Below the pieces are notes generated by a model, which saw only the letters and a program-made list of their open reading frames with translations, did not search any database and was not told where the DNA came from. This document shows positions 26,075 to 35,315 of a stretch of 64,000 nucleotides of DNA, piece by piece (position 1 is the stretch's first letter; each line of letters opens with the position of its first letter). Made by a program: the position numbers and the translations under genes. Source of the stretch: Arthrobacter sp. 135MFCol5.1 (GTDB lineage Bacteria > Actinomycetota > Actinomycetes > Actinomycetales > Micrococcaceae); assembly GCF_000374865.1 (NCBI RefSeq), contig NZ_KB895455.1, positions 186,001 through 250,000 of the forward strand. The letters run 5' to 3'.

Positions 26075-27712
26075 TTACTGTTCGGCCGGAAACACGGCCG
26101 GAATGAGGAAGCCGTCCCGCACCAGGTTGGCCACGTCGGCAAGCAGCAAGCGCTGGAACGACCCGGCCTCGCCGCCCAGGAGGGCCTCCAGGGCCGCGGC
26201 GATCTGCCCGGCGGCCAGGTCGCCGTCGCACGCTGAGACGAACCCGGCCAGCTCGGTGCTCATCAGGTTGGTGCGGCGCAGCCCGGCGCCCTGCCGGAGC
26301 AGGATCACGCCAGGGTGCTCGGCGCCGGGGCGCTGGTGGCGCTCCTCGGTGACGTCGTCGGCCACGAGCAGGTGCGTTCCGGCGAGATCGTGCGCTGCCA
26401 GCCAGTCGCTGCGTTCGACGGCGGCGCCCAGGTGGGGTCCGATGGGCTGCTCGATGGGGTATGTGATTTCCTCAAAGCGGCTGATGGTTTCCTGCCCGGC
26501 CGCAGCGGGGTGCCGCAGCCACACCATGCCAAAGCCGATCCCGGCGACGTTCCGGGACCCGAAATCCGCGAGGTACGCGGCGTAGGCGTCCCGGTAGTGT
26601 GCCCGGTCTCGGGATTCGGAGGCGTCCTGCAGCCAGGTTTCCGCGTATTGTTCCGGGCTGACCTGCTCCCGCTGGATGAACCAGGCGTCGGTGCCTGCCC
26701 GCACCCAGGACCTCGGCCGCTCGTCCCAGTTGGCGCCGGCGGGGACTTCCCAGTTTCCCAGCAGCTGGGCCACGCCGCCCGGCGCCAGGACGCCGGGCAG
26801 GTCCGCCACCAGGGACGCGACGATCTCATCGCCCGGCAGGCCGCCGTCGCGGTAGGTGAATTGGCCGGCCGCGTCCTCTCCGGCACTGCGCGGCGTGATC
26901 ACGAACGGCGGGTTGGACACCACCAGGCCGAATTCCTCCCCGGCCACCGGCTCCAGCAGCGAACCCAGGCGCAGGCTCACCCGGTCCTCGAGCCGGTCCG
27001 GGTCCACGGAGAGTGCCTCGGCGTTGAGCAGGATGTTGAAGCGGGCATAGGCCAGGGCGCGTTCGGAGATGTCGGTGGCGGTCACGTGCTGGCAGTGGTG
27101 CAGCAGGTGGAAGGCCTGGATGCCGCATCCCGTGCCCAGGTCCAGGGCGCGTTCGGTGTGCTGCCGGACGGTGGTCTGCACCAGCGTGGTGGATGCCTGC
27201 CCGATGCCCAGGACATGGTCGTGCCGCAGGACTCCTGCCTGCTGGTGGGCCGCGAGGTCGCTGGCCACCCACAGTTCAGCGCCGCCGCTGCCGTCGGGGT
27301 TGGCATCCCAGCCGTACGGGCGCAGGTCGGCTTTGGCCGTGATGCGGGGCGTGCCGGGGACGGGCTGGACCAGCCCCAGCTCCAGGAGCCCTTCCACGCC
27401 GATGCCCGGCAGCGCGGCGTCGAGCGTTTCCCGTTCCTGCGGCTCGGCCAGGAGCCACAGCCGGACGACGGCGGCAAGGGGTGCCGCCGCTGCGGTGCGC
27501 TGCACTGCCTGCGCGGTTGCCAGCATGGCGGGAATGACCTGGTCCCGGTTCAGCGCCGCGGAGGCCGTGGGCCCCAGCAGCCGGGCGACGCCGTCGAGCG
27601 TGTAGTCGATCCTGCGGAGGTCTGCGGCGAGCGCCGCCAGCAGCCCGGGAAGGTCGCTGCGGGGTGCGTCGGGAGTGTTGCCGGCGGTGAACTCGTACGG
27701 GGATTTAGGCAC
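26075..27712 (-). CDS. Class I SAM-dependent methyltransferase (DUF7059-type)
   Basis: A 545-residue cytoplasmic protein. The middle part (about residues 190-330) is a methyltransferase domain with a SAM motif ALDLGTGCGIQAFHLL and the catalytic-type VVSNPPFV motif, which is typical of enzymes that methylate amide or exocyclic nitrogen. The N-terminal region resembles DUF7059, and a C-terminal domain follows. The target (rRNA, tRNA or protein) is unknown. It sits upstream of topA on the same strand. The start codon is GTG. Confidence 0.78.
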   Translation of the reverse strand: MPKSPYEFTAGNTPDAPRSDLPGLLAALAADLRRIDYTLDGVARLLGPTASAALNRDQVIPAMLATAQAVQRTAAAAPLAAVVRLWLLAEPQERETLDAALPGIGVEGLLELGLVQPVPGTPRITAKADLRPYGWDANPDGSGGAELWVASDLAAHQQAGVLRHDHVLGIGQASTTLVQTTVRQHTERALDLGTGCGIQAFHLLHHCQHVTATDISERALAYARFNILLNAEALSVDPDRLEDRVSLRLGSLLEPVAGEEFGLVVSNPPFVITPRSAGEDAAGQFTYRDGGLPGDEIVASLVADLPGVLAPGGVAQLLGNWEVPAGANWDERPRSWVRAGTDAWFIQREQVSPEQYAETWLQDASESRDRAHYRDAYAAYLADFGSRNVAGIGFGMVWLRHPAAAGQETISRFEEITYPIEQPIGPHLGAAVERSDWLAAHDLAGTHLLVADDVTEERHQRPGAEHPGVILLRQGAGLRRTNLMSTELAGFVSACDGDLAAGQIAAALEALLGGEAGSFQRLLLADVANLVRDGFLIPAVFPAEQ

Positions 27713-27755
27713 CGCTCAAGTTTAGTCCGGCCCGGCAGCGGGGTACGGTGGAAGC

Positions 27756-28226
27756 ATGCCTTCCCGCCTGACCTTCCTTCCGCGCGCCCGCACCGCCGCG
27801 GTACGCCGTACGCTGCCGGCGGTACTGGTGGCCGCAGCCCTTGGGCTCACCGTCGCAGGGTGTTCGCCTGCGGGCTCGGTGGAGGCCGCGGATGTTCCGC
27901 AGTGGCGGGCCACGGCGCTGCCCACGTCCCCGGCGGACGTGGTGCTTCAGGATTCGGGCAAGATCCTCAACCGGGACCACCTCGTGCAGGAAGCACCTTC
28001 CGTTCCTGCCGGCAGCTACACGCTCACGGCGGTGTGTGCCGGCACCGGCAAGGCGTTCTTCGCGGTGTCACTGGACGGCAAGGCCGTCACCGAAGCGGGT
28101 GCGGCCTGCAACGGCCGTGCCGAGACCACCAGGATCAACCTGCCTGCCGGCGGCCGGGTCCAAATCAGCAGCTCCAGCGTGGACGCCCCGCTGCTCTACG
28201 CGTACCGGCTGGCCCCGGCGCAATAA
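27756..28226 (+). CDS. Small lipoprotein, paralogue of the next gene
   Basis: A 156-residue predicted lipoprotein: basic N-terminus, hydrophobic core and lipobox TVAGC. The mature part is a single small beta-rich domain with SVPAGSYTLTAVCAGTGKAFFAVSLD and ends in YAYRLAPAQ. The spacing of blocks matches the following lipoprotein (GTYSLALACRSQRRVAFTVS, ending YAFRLRRL), so the pair looks like an old duplication. The function is not recognised; it should be anchored on the outer face of the membrane. Confidence 0.75.
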   Translation: MPSRLTFLPRARTAAVRRTLPAVLVAAALGLTVAGCSPAGSVEAADVPQWRATALPTSPADVVLQDSGKILNRDHLVQEAPSVPAGSYTLTAVCAGTGKAFFAVSLDGKAVTEAGAACNGRAETTRINLPAGGRVQISSSSVDAPLLYAYRLAPAQ

Positions 28227-28277
28227 CACCGGTTTCCGGCTCTGGCCCGGCGCCCGTCGCGGGCATACAGTCGGACT

Positions 28278-28841
28278 ATGCCCAGTGTGCGGAGGTTCTC
28301 CGCGCCCCTTCCCCGAAGGACAGCACGGGCGCCGCGGGCACCGAAGCCCGCGGCCGCCGTCGCCCTTGGACTGGTGCTTGCGGCAGGTGCCCTGGCGGGC
28401 TGCGAATATACGTACGACGACGGCCGGGCCGGTGCCGTCCAGGGCGGCACTACCATCGCCCCGGTTCCAGCGTTCACCCGCGATCCTTTGCAACAGGACC
28501 CGGTCAGCGGCGCCGACCTCGATGATTGGGTGTCCCGTGCCCTGCCGGAGGGTACGGCACCCGAGGTCCAGGCCGATGCCGGGTTGTTGGGGTCCGGCGA
28601 AGTGCGGACCGTGGCATCACCGGCACTGGAGACCGGCACATACTCGCTGGCCTTGGCCTGCCGAAGCCAACGCCGGGTAGCGTTCACGGTGAGCACCGAG
28701 GACGTGACGCTGGTGGATCTTGGCCTTCGCTGCGGCATCAACCGGGAGAACGTCTTCTATCTCTCCACCCGGAGCGTCCTGACGGTGCGGCTGGAAGCGG
28801 GCAGCGCGGCGAACTATGCGTTCCGGCTCCGCAGGCTTTGA
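28278..28841 (+). CDS. Small lipoprotein, paralogue of the previous gene
   Basis: A 187-residue predicted lipoprotein. Arg/Pro-rich N-terminus, hydrophobic core (AVALGLVLAAG) and lipobox LAGC. A linker of about 50 residues precedes a domain whose core is shared with the 27756 protein. Two cysteines (LACR and LRCG) are at positions comparable to the two in the paralogue (TAVC and AACN), so a disulfide is possible. The function is unknown. It is 51 bases downstream of its paralogue and could be co-transcribed. Confidence 0.75.
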   Translation: MPSVRRFSAPLPRRTARAPRAPKPAAAVALGLVLAAGALAGCEYTYDDGRAGAVQGGTTIAPVPAFTRDPLQQDPVSGADLDDWVSRALPEGTAPEVQADAGLLGSGEVRTVASPALETGTYSLALACRSQRRVAFTVSTEDVTLVDLGLRCGINRENVFYLSTRSVLTVRLEAGSAANYAFRLRRL

Positions 28842-28850
28842 CGTGCGGGC

Positions 28851-29747
28851 TCAGGCAGCGGCGCAGCCTTCGGGGCAGCGGAGCGTCTCCGGGCTGGAGG
28901 CGCACCCGGCGCAGTACAGCGTCAGGGTCCGGCAGCTGGGGTTGGAGCAGTTCTCGAATTTGCTGGTGGGTGCCGAGCAGCGGGCGCACTGGCCGATCGT
29001 CTTGGCGTCCTCGCTGAACTCGAGGTGCATGCGCTTGTCGAAGACGTAGAGTGAGCCTTCCCAGAGCCCCTGGTCCTTGAAGGCCTCGCCATAGCGGACA
29101 ATGCCGCCGTCGAGCTGGTAGACCTCCTTGAAGCCGCGGTTCACCATCAGGCTGGAGAGGACCTCGCAGCGGATGCCGCCGGTGCAGTAGGTGACCACGG
29201 GCTTGTCCTTGAGGTCGTCGTACTTGCCCGAGTCGAGTTCCTTGATGAAGTCGTGCGTGGTGGCGACGTCGGGGACCACGGCGTCCTTGAACCGGCCGAT
29301 TTGGGCCTCAAAGGCATTCCTGCCGTCGAAGAACACCACGTCCTCGCCGCCCTGCTTCTTGGCGTCCACCAGTTCGTGCAGTTCCTCGGGCTTGAGGTGC
29401 TTGCCTCCGCCCACCACTCCATTGGCGTCGACGGTCAATTCTCCGGGCGCACCGAAGGAGACGATCTCGTCCCGCACCTTGACGCTGAGCCTGGGAAAGT
29501 CCTCTGCGCCGCCGTCGGACCACTTCACGTCGATGCCCCGGAACCCCGGGTACTCGCGGGTGGTCTTGACGTACTGTTTGACCGCGCCGATTTCCCCGCC
29601 CACCGTGGCGTTGATTCCGTCCTTGGAGATAAGGATGCGGCCGGTCAGGCCGAGCTTCTCGCAGAGGGCGCGCTGCCAAAGCCGCACGGCGTCCGGATCC
29701 GCGATAGGGGTAAAGCCGTAAAAGAGCACAATTCGGTTCAAAGCCAC
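28851..29747 (-). CDS. trhO: Rhodanese-family tRNA uridine(34) hydroxylase
   Basis: A 298-residue protein of the TrhO (YceA) family, which forms 5-hydroxyuridine at the wobble position of some tRNAs. An N-terminal domain (residues 1-95, [10 protein letters not shown]) is followed by a rhodanese domain with the catalytic loop YCTGGIRCE. The last 60 residues hold several cysteines (CARC, CSNPSC, CAGC, CPEGC) that may bind a metal, a common feature in actinobacterial copies. The start is GTG. It is convergent with the lipoprotein gene. Confidence 0.9.
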   Translation of the reverse strand: MALNRIVLFYGFTPIADPDAVRLWQRALCEKLGLTGRILISKDGINATVGGEIGAVKQYVKTTREYPGFRGIDVKWSDGGAEDFPRLSVKVRDEIVSFGAPGELTVDANGVVGGGKHLKPEELHELVDAKKQGGEDVVFFDGRNAFEAQIGRFKDAVVPDVATTHDFIKELDSGKYDDLKDKPVVTYCTGGIRCEVLSSLMVNRGFKEVYQLDGGIVRYGEAFKDQGLWEGSLYVFDKRMHLEFSEDAKTIGQCARCSAPTSKFENCSNPSCRTLTLYCAGCASSPETLRCPEGCAAA

Positions 29748-29873
29748 GTATTTAAGGGTACCGCCGGCCCGGAGCAGGGTTACCGCCGGCCCGGGAGCGG
29801 GGGCGCATCACAATTCCATAAGCACTGGGCCACCCCCTGTTGCTGGCGATCCTGCTGGAATAGTCTTCATGCC

Positions 29874-30566
29874 ATGAGTCAGGAAACCCTGGTTGAAGAC
29901 ATCACTGGCCTTTTTCAGGTGTGGGTTGCGGGCTGGGCCGGATGTCGCGGCTACCGGACCTCGACGCAGGGCCGGTTCCCCGCTGTGCTCCGGGCTGATA
30001 CCAGCGGTGACTGGGAAGTTTTTGCGTCCGAACCCAGCCCCGACGAATTCGCGGCCCTGGCCGCCACGACTGCCGAAGCGCCCGCCCGCGTGCTGACCAT
30101 CCTTACGCGCGATCCCGCCCGGTTCACCGGCCTGGCGGCCAAGCACGGGTTGAACGTCACCTCCGATTCGCAGACGATGATGATCGTGGACATGGAGACC
30201 CAGGACGCCGAGGATCCATGGCTTTCCGACGACGACCTGAGCCTGTCCACGTTCGAGCGGGATGGCGTGCACTACGCAGAGGTCCGCTCCGGGGACGAGA
30301 TCGCGGCCAGCGGAAGGGTATTCGTCGTGGGCGATACCGCGGTGTTCGACAAGATCATCACCGAGCCCGCATTCCAGCGCAGGGGCCTGGGCAGCCTCAT
30401 CATGCGGGCCTTGGCGGCACAGGCCTTCGGCCACGACGTGCGTACAGGACTCCTGCTGGCGTCCACTGACGGACAGAAGCTGTACTCACACCTGGGCTGG
30501 ACCACGGTGGCCCGCGTCCTGATGCTCTCGGCGTCCCACGACGGAGCGGATCTTTCGCTCAGCTGA
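29874..30566 (+). CDS. GNAT-family N-acetyltransferase
   Basis: A 230-residue protein. The C-terminal half carries the GNAT acetyl-CoA site (FQRRGLGSLIMRALAAQA) and the late strand LLASTDGQKLYSHLGW. The N-terminal half is a divergent second GNAT-like lobe. The substrate is unknown. The start ATG at 29874 begins MSQETLVED; longer frames upstream are not supported by codon pattern. It is followed after 73 bases by the helicase gene. Confidence 0.82.
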   Translation: MSQETLVEDITGLFQVWVAGWAGCRGYRTSTQGRFPAVLRADTSGDWEVFASEPSPDEFAALAATTAEAPARVLTILTRDPARFTGLAAKHGLNVTSDSQTMMIVDMETQDAEDPWLSDDDLSLSTFERDGVHYAEVRSGDEIAASGRVFVVGDTAVFDKIITEPAFQRRGLGSLIMRALAAQAFGHDVRTGLLLASTDGQKLYSHLGWTTVARVLMLSASHDGADLSLS

Positions 30567-30639
30567 GGGTGGCCCGGCCCGGTTGTGCGTTTGGCGAACC
30601 GCTGCCCTCCGGCTTGGTGCCGGGTGGAAGAATAGTGGG

Positions 30640-33015
30640 GTGACCCCCCATGACTCCCTGATTCCCCTCCTGGGCCGCGGCCCGGAACCGGAACAGCTCC
30701 GTCATGTCCGCACCATCCCTGCGCGGGAGGCGGTCCACGAGCCTTGGCCTGAATGGATGCACCCGGACCTCGTTGAGGCATACGGCTCGCTCGGCATCCG
30801 GGAGCCGTACCGCCACCAGGTGGAGGCAGCCAACGCCGCCCATGAGGGGAAGCACGTGGTGGTGGCCACCGGAACCGCGTCGGGGAAATCGCTGGCGTAC
30901 CAGTTGCCGGCGCTGGACGCGATCCACCGGTCGGAGTTGCGTGTGCTGGCCGACCCGGGGAAGATCCACGACGACGGCGCCGTGACGCTGTACCTCTCCC
31001 CCACCAAGGCACTGGCGGCGGACCAGTTGAACGCCATCCGGGCTTTGAAACTGCCTACGGTCCGGGCGGAGACCTACGACGGGGATACCGATCCAGCTGC
31101 CCGCCGCTGGATCCGGGACCACGCGAACTTCATCCTGGCCAACCCAGACATGCTGCACTTCGGCATCCTCCCCAACCACGCGTGGTGGGCGTCGTTCTTC
31201 CGCCGGTTGCGCTATGTCATCGTCGATGAGGCGCACAGTTACCGTGGCGTGTTCGGCTCCCATGTGGCTAACCTGATGCGGCGGCTGCGCCGGATCTGCG
31301 CCTACTACGGGGCAGGATCGTCGTACCCGGAGCCGGTGTTCATTGCGGCATCGGCCACGGCGTCGGAGCCTGACGTCTCCTTCGCGCGCCTCATTGGCGC
31401 CCCCGTCACTGCGGTGTCCCGCGATTGCTCGCCCCACGGTGCCACCACGGTGGCACTCTGGGAACCGGCGCTGACGGACGTCCGCGGCGAGAACGGTGCC
31501 AAGGAACGACGGACGGCCGTGGCGGAGACCTCTGACCTGCTGGCCAACCTGGTGTCCGCGCAGATCCGCACCATCGCGTTCATCAAGTCACGACGTGGCG
31601 CGGAAACCATCTCCGCCATTACCAAACGGCTCCTTGACGAGGTGGATCCGAGCCTGCCGCAACGCGTGGCCGCGTACCGCTCGGGCTACCTGCCGGAGGA
31701 ACGCCGGGCGGTGGAGAAGGCGTTGCGTTCCGGCCAGTTGCTGGGTGTTTCCAGTACGTCGGCCCTGGAACTGGGGATCGACATTTCCGGCCTTGATGCT
31801 GTCCTGGTGGCCGGGTGGCCTGGAACGCGGGCCTCGCTGTTCCAGCAGATCGGCAGGGCGGGCCGCGCCGGCCAGGATGCGATTGCGGCCTTCGTGGCAA
31901 GCGACGACCCCCTGGACACCTACCTGGTGAACCATCCCGAAGCCATCTTCGACGTTTCGGTGGAAGCAACGGTCTTTGACCCTTCAAATCCCTACGTCCT
32001 GGGGCCGCATCTGTGCGCCGCGGCCGCTGAACTTCCGCTGGGACCGGCGGAGCTCGATCTCTTCGGCGATACCGCAGAGATGCTCCTGGACCGGCTGGTG
32101 GCACAGGGCTACCTCCGGCGCCGGCCGGCCGGCTGGTTCTGGACCCATTCGCAGAGTGCCGCCGCCATGGTCAACCTCCGGGCGGACGGAGGGGGACCCG
32201 TCAGCATCGTGGACGCCGAGACCGGTTCGCTCCTGGGAACCATGGACTCGCCGCAGACCCACTACCAGGCGCACACCGGGGCGGTGTACGTCCACCAGGG
32301 CGACACCTATGTGGTGGAGGACCTCAACGAAGACGACCACTGCGTCATGGTGCGGCGCGCCAACCCGGACTATTACACGACCGCGCGGGACGTGACCCAG
32401 ATCGAGGTGCTGGAGACCCAGCGAACCATGCAGTGGGGTGACGTGACGGTCCACTTCGGCGACGTAAAGGTCACCACCCAGGTGGTTTCCTTCCAGCGCA
32501 AGGCACTGATTTCCAATGAGGTGCTGGGCGAGGAACCGTTGGAGCTGGGCGCACGCGACCTTTTCACCAAAGCGGTGTGGTTCGTGGTGGAGAACCGTTC
32601 CCTGACGGCGGCGGGACTGATCGAGGCACAGTTCCCGGGTGCCTTGCACGCTGCCGAACACGCGGCAATAGGGCTTCTTCCCCTGGTGGCTTCCAGCGAC
32701 CGGTGGGATATCGGCGGGGTCTCAACCGCACTGCACGCCGATACCGGGGTGCCCACCATCTTTGTGTATGACGGGCACCCCGGGGGCGCCGGGTTCGCCG
32801 AACGGGGGTTCGACAAGGCCATGGTGTGGCTGGCGGCCACGCGGGACGCCATCAAGGCCTGCGAGTGTGACACCGGCTGCCCGTCCTGTGTCCAGTCGCC
32901 CAAGTGCGGCAATAAGAACAACCCGTTGGACAAGGCCGCGGCGGTAACCCTGCTGGATGTCCTGCTCAAGGACGCCTCGGAAGCCAGCCGGGAGGTGCTG
33001 GACGCCAGGAGCTGA
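30640..33015 (+). CDS. DEAD/DEAH-box helicase with DUF1998 domain (MrfA/YprA-like)
   Basis: A 791-residue SF2 helicase. Walker A is ATGTASGKS, motif II is DEAH (VIVDEAHSYRGVFGS), and SATASEP and QIGRAGRAGQ cover motifs III and VI. The C-terminal DUF1998 domain has a Cys cluster (CECDTGCPSCVQSPKCG) that coordinates zinc in MrfA. Bacillus MrfA is a 3'-5' DNA helicase in repair of mitomycin damage. The GTG start is chosen because conservation begins at SLIPLLG. Position next to the Tad genes is a known actinobacterial association. Confidence 0.88.
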   Translation: MTPHDSLIPLLGRGPEPEQLRHVRTIPAREAVHEPWPEWMHPDLVEAYGSLGIREPYRHQVEAANAAHEGKHVVVATGTASGKSLAYQLPALDAIHRSELRVLADPGKIHDDGAVTLYLSPTKALAADQLNAIRALKLPTVRAETYDGDTDPAARRWIRDHANFILANPDMLHFGILPNHAWWASFFRRLRYVIVDEAHSYRGVFGSHVANLMRRLRRICAYYGAGSSYPEPVFIAASATASEPDVSFARLIGAPVTAVSRDCSPHGATTVALWEPALTDVRGENGAKERRTAVAETSDLLANLVSAQIRTIAFIKSRRGAETISAITKRLLDEVDPSLPQRVAAYRSGYLPEERRAVEKALRSGQLLGVSSTSALELGIDISGLDAVLVAGWPGTRASLFQQIGRAGRAGQDAIAAFVASDDPLDTYLVNHPEAIFDVSVEATVFDPSNPYVLGPHLCAAAAELPLGPAELDLFGDTAEMLLDRLVAQGYLRRRPAGWFWTHSQSAAAMVNLRADGGGPVSIVDAETGSLLGTMDSPQTHYQAHTGAVYVHQGDTYVVEDLNEDDHCVMVRRANPDYYTTARDVTQIEVLETQRTMQWGDVTVHFGDVKVTTQVVSFQRKALISNEVLGEEPLELGARDLFTKAVWFVVENRSLTAAGLIEAQFPGALHAAEHAAIGLLPLVASSDRWDIGGVSTALHADTGVPTIFVYDGHPGGAGFAERGFDKAMVWLAATRDAIKACECDTGCPSCVQSPKCGNKNNPLDKAAAVTLLDVLLKDASEASREVLDARS

Positions 33016-33017
33016 GC

Positions 33018-33098
33018 GGAACGTGCCGGTCGGAAGGACGTGCAGGGCTGAAGAACGTGGGGACTGAAGGACCTGCAGGCTGAAGGATGTGCGGCGCG
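33018..33098. repeat. Degenerate short tandem repeat downstream of the helicase gene
   Basis: Four to five imperfect units of about 16-18 bases follow the helicase stop, with consensus close to GAAGGACGTGCAGGCT. Unit starts are roughly 33018, 33032, 33050, 33066 and 33082. No ORF or strong hairpin is apparent in the rest of the gap to 33137. Confidence 0.45.
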
Positions 33099-33137
33099 GC
33101 GTGGACAGTCCCGTGCGCCGCCCCCCATGGCATCTCC

Positions 33138-33599
33138 TCACGGAGGTGGCCCGGCCCGTGCATGTCCCGTGGCGGCGCCCAGGAGCGACCGTTCGTTAAG
33201 CTCGGTCCGCACGTCAATCGTCTGCCCGGCACCTTCCACGCAACTGATCACTGTGGCGGCATGGCGGCCCGATACCTCTGAGGCAACCATGCAGGGTTCC
33301 CCGGTGGTGATGCCGCGGAGGGCGTCGGCCGCTGCGAGGGCTGCCAAGTCCGCGGCTGCAGCCGCCCGGCTGGCCAGCACGGCCGACTGGGCGAGCAAGA
33401 GCATGACGGCCATGGCTGTCATGACCACCAGCGCCAGCCCTGCCGCCATTACCGTTCCGGAGCCGCGCTCCCGGCCATCGTGCGCACCCGTCCAGCTGGA
33501 CGAACCGCCAAGGCGACCCAGCCTGTCGGCTGGGCACTCCCTTGAGGCTGGGCGGCACGCGCGGGCCTTTGCTGGGAGGCGCGTTTCCATCCCCGTCAC
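33138..33599 (-). CDS. Rv3654c-like TadE-type membrane protein
   Basis: A 153-residue protein. One transmembrane segment lies at about residues 50-75 (SGTVMAAGLALVVMTAMAVML), preceded by the RERGSGT motif usual for the pseudopilin-like proteins of this locus. After the segment comes an Ala-rich amphipathic stretch (ASRAAAAADLAALAAADAL). Two cysteines at the C-terminus (CMVAS, VISCVEG) may form a disulfide. The GTG start overlaps the upstream TadE stop (GTGA). It is probably a minor pilin of the reduced Flp system. Confidence 0.78.
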   Translation of the reverse strand: MTGMETRLPAKARACRPASRECPADRLGRLGGSSSWTGAHDGRERGSGTVMAAGLALVVMTAMAVMLLLAQSAVLASRAAAAADLAALAAADALRGITTGEPCMVASEVSGRHAATVISCVEGAGQTIDVRTELNERSLLGAATGHARAGPPP

Positions 33600-34168
33600 C
33601 GGTTGCCCTTTCCATCGGTCAGGCCGCTGCCGTTGCGGGTCCCGTCTGCGCCACCGGTTCCCGGCGACTCACTCCGCGTCGACGCGCGTGCGGTGAGGGT
33701 CCACGGAATGGACGCTCCCAGCGGTCCGGACACATGGTCGGTGACGGTGATGCTGAACCATTCGCCGTCGGCCGCAATGGACGCGGCCGCCGAGTCGCCG
33801 GCAAGGGTCCTGACTGTATGTTGCACGGCGCCGGGGTCTTCGCCCCGGGCCAGGGCCCGCGCCCCGGCGCGGGCTCCTTCTTCGATCCGCAGTTGCGTCA
33901 TACCTGCGGCGGCTCCGGCCAGCAGCATGGCAAGCAGCGCCAGTACCGCCGGCAGCGCCACGGCGAACTCTGCTGTGACCGCGCCCCTGGCCATCCCCCT
34001 GGGCGACACATCGGCAGTGCCCGGTACATTGTGTTTGTGCGGCGCATGGGGCGGGTCCTGCGAACTGGTGTTGCCCGCGGCCTGGCGTTTGTCCGGCGAA
34101 CGGGTCCTGCCTGGGGCATGGGGCGTGTCGGGTGAATCGGCAGTGCCCGGCGCCTGGGGGCCGGTCAC
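33596..34168 (-). CDS. TadE-family pseudopilin with long N-terminal extension
   Basis: A 190-residue protein. The TadE core begins near residue 59 with RGAVTAEFAVALPAVLALLA, including the conserved Glu after the processing region. The first 58 residues are Pro/Thr/His-rich with repeats of APGTADSP and PHAP, unlike typical TadE. Translation could begin at a later codon such as the ATG of MARGAV, but the GTG at 34168 overlaps the upstream stop as GTGA. It belongs to the pilus operon. Confidence 0.75.
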   Translation of the reverse strand: MTGPQAPGTADSPDTPHAPGRTRSPDKRQAAGNTSSQDPPHAPHKHNVPGTADVSPRGMARGAVTAEFAVALPAVLALLAMLLAGAAAGMTQLRIEEGARAGARALARGEDPGAVQHTVRTLAGDSAAASIAADGEWFSITVTDHVSGPLGASIPWTLTARASTRSESPGTGGADGTRNGSGLTDGKGNR

Positions 34169-34545
34169 GGCAACGCCAGCGCGGTCCGGATCAGGTTCAG
34201 CAGGAAGCCGCGGACTTCGTCACTGCGAAGGATGAACACGAGCAGCCCGGCGAAGCCGACAGCGGCCAGGGTGGCGATGGCATATTCCGCCGTGGCCATA
34301 CCTGCCTCAGAGCCCAGCAGCCCGGCCCTGCGCCGGTTCCCATGCCGGAATGGATCCGATCCCGGGTAAAGCTCAACGACATTGCCGTCTGCGGCCGCTG
34401 CGCCATGCCTGGCAGAAGCGATGGGCGCGGAAGCGTGCCCGGTACCGCCGGTGGCGAACCCTTGACCGCCGGGTGAGGTGCCGGCCGTGGCGGAGTCGGC
34501 GAGCGCAGGGGTTCCGGCGGAGCAGCGGTGGTGGTGGATGGACAT
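34165..34545 (-). CDS. DUF4244 protein, Flp-pilin-like
   Basis: A 126-residue protein whose C-terminus (GMATAEYAIATLAAVGFAGL) is a Flp-type pilin segment: a short prepilin-like motif with Glu, then one hydrophobic helix. DUF4244 proteins take the place of Flp pilin in actinobacterial Tad loci. The N-terminal 70 residues are Ser/Gly/Ala-rich. The ATG at 34545 is preceded by AAAGGA with a proper gap. A 161-base gap without a gene separates it from tadC. Confidence 0.78.
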   Translation of the reverse strand: MSIHHHRCSAGTPALADSATAGTSPGGQGFATGGTGHASAPIASARHGAAAADGNVVELYPGSDPFRHGNRRRAGLLGSEAGMATAEYAIATLAAVGFAGLLVFILRSDEVRGFLLNLIRTALALP

Positions 34546-34706
34546 GTGTTTTCCTTTCGCGGGTCTGCCGGGGTGTTTCCCGGCTGTCTCGACTCTTCCC
34601 GCCGGCGCTGCGGCCGGTAAGGGGTGGGGTGGGCTAAGTGGAAAAGCCGGGCCGCCGCCAGCTTGTGGAGGAAAGGACAGAGGCGCCGGGGTATCCGGGC
34701 GGAGGT

Positions 34707-35315
34707 CTAGGAACCGGATGGAACCAAGGCAAGCAGCACCGGGACGACGCCCAGGCAGATGAAGGCCGGCAGCGAGCAAAGGCCCAGCGGGACCACCAGC
34801 TTCACGCCGAGCGACGCGGCGCGTTTTTCTGCGGCACGGAATCTCTCCCGCCGAAGCCTTGCAGCCTGCGCATACAGGATCGCGGACGAGGGTGCGCCGG
34901 TCAGCGCGGCAAACCCCAGGGCATCCCGAAGCTCCAGGACCTCCGGGAGCCGTACCGCGGAGCTGCGCCACGCCGTCTCCCAGTCGGCGCCGATGGCCAA
35001 CGCGGAGACCACAGGACGCAGCGAGTCCCGGTAGTGGGGAGCTGCGGAAGCGGCCACCAGTTCCAGCGAACGTCCGATTCCGGCGCCGGCATCCAGCATT
35101 GCCGCCACGAGTTCGAGCATCATGGCCGTGTCCTTGAGGCCGCGGGCACAGCGGTTTTCGGTCCGCGCAGCCGCCTGGCGGTGGTTCTCCCGCGGGGTGT
35201 CCAGGTTAAGCTGCCGCAGGCGTTGGCGTGACCGGCTGCGGCCCGAGCACGACAACCAGGCAGCCATGGCGAGGAGCAGGAACAGGGCCGGCCCGTGGCC
35301 CCATTCCGGCATCAT
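34707..35315 (-). CDS. Type II secretion F-domain membrane protein (TadC-like)
   Basis: A 202-residue inner-membrane protein. A first transmembrane helix (ALFLLLAMAAWLSC) is followed by a cytoplasmic T2SSF domain (LVAAMLDAGAGIGRSLELVA) and a C-terminal hydrophobic stretch (LVVPLGLCSLPAFICLG). With TadB it forms the platform of the Tad pilus. The ATG overlaps the TadB stop as ATGA. Confidence 0.82.
   Translation of the reverse strand: MMPEWGHGPALFLLLAMAAWLSCSGRSRSRQRLRQLNLDTPRENHRQAAARTENRCARGLKDTAMMLELVAAMLDAGAGIGRSLELVAASAAPHYRDSLRPVVSALAIGADWETAWRSSAVRLPEVLELRDALGFAALTGAPSSAILYAQAARLRRERFRAAEKRAASLGVKLVVPLGLCSLPAFICLGVVPVLLALVPSGS

Noticed and set aside
26315..28525. A 736-codon rightward frame across the methyltransferase and the lipoproteins.
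   Set aside because: It runs antisense to the methyltransferase and out of frame with the lipoproteins, has no recognisable domain, and shows an arginine/proline/glycine-rich composition typical of shadow frames.
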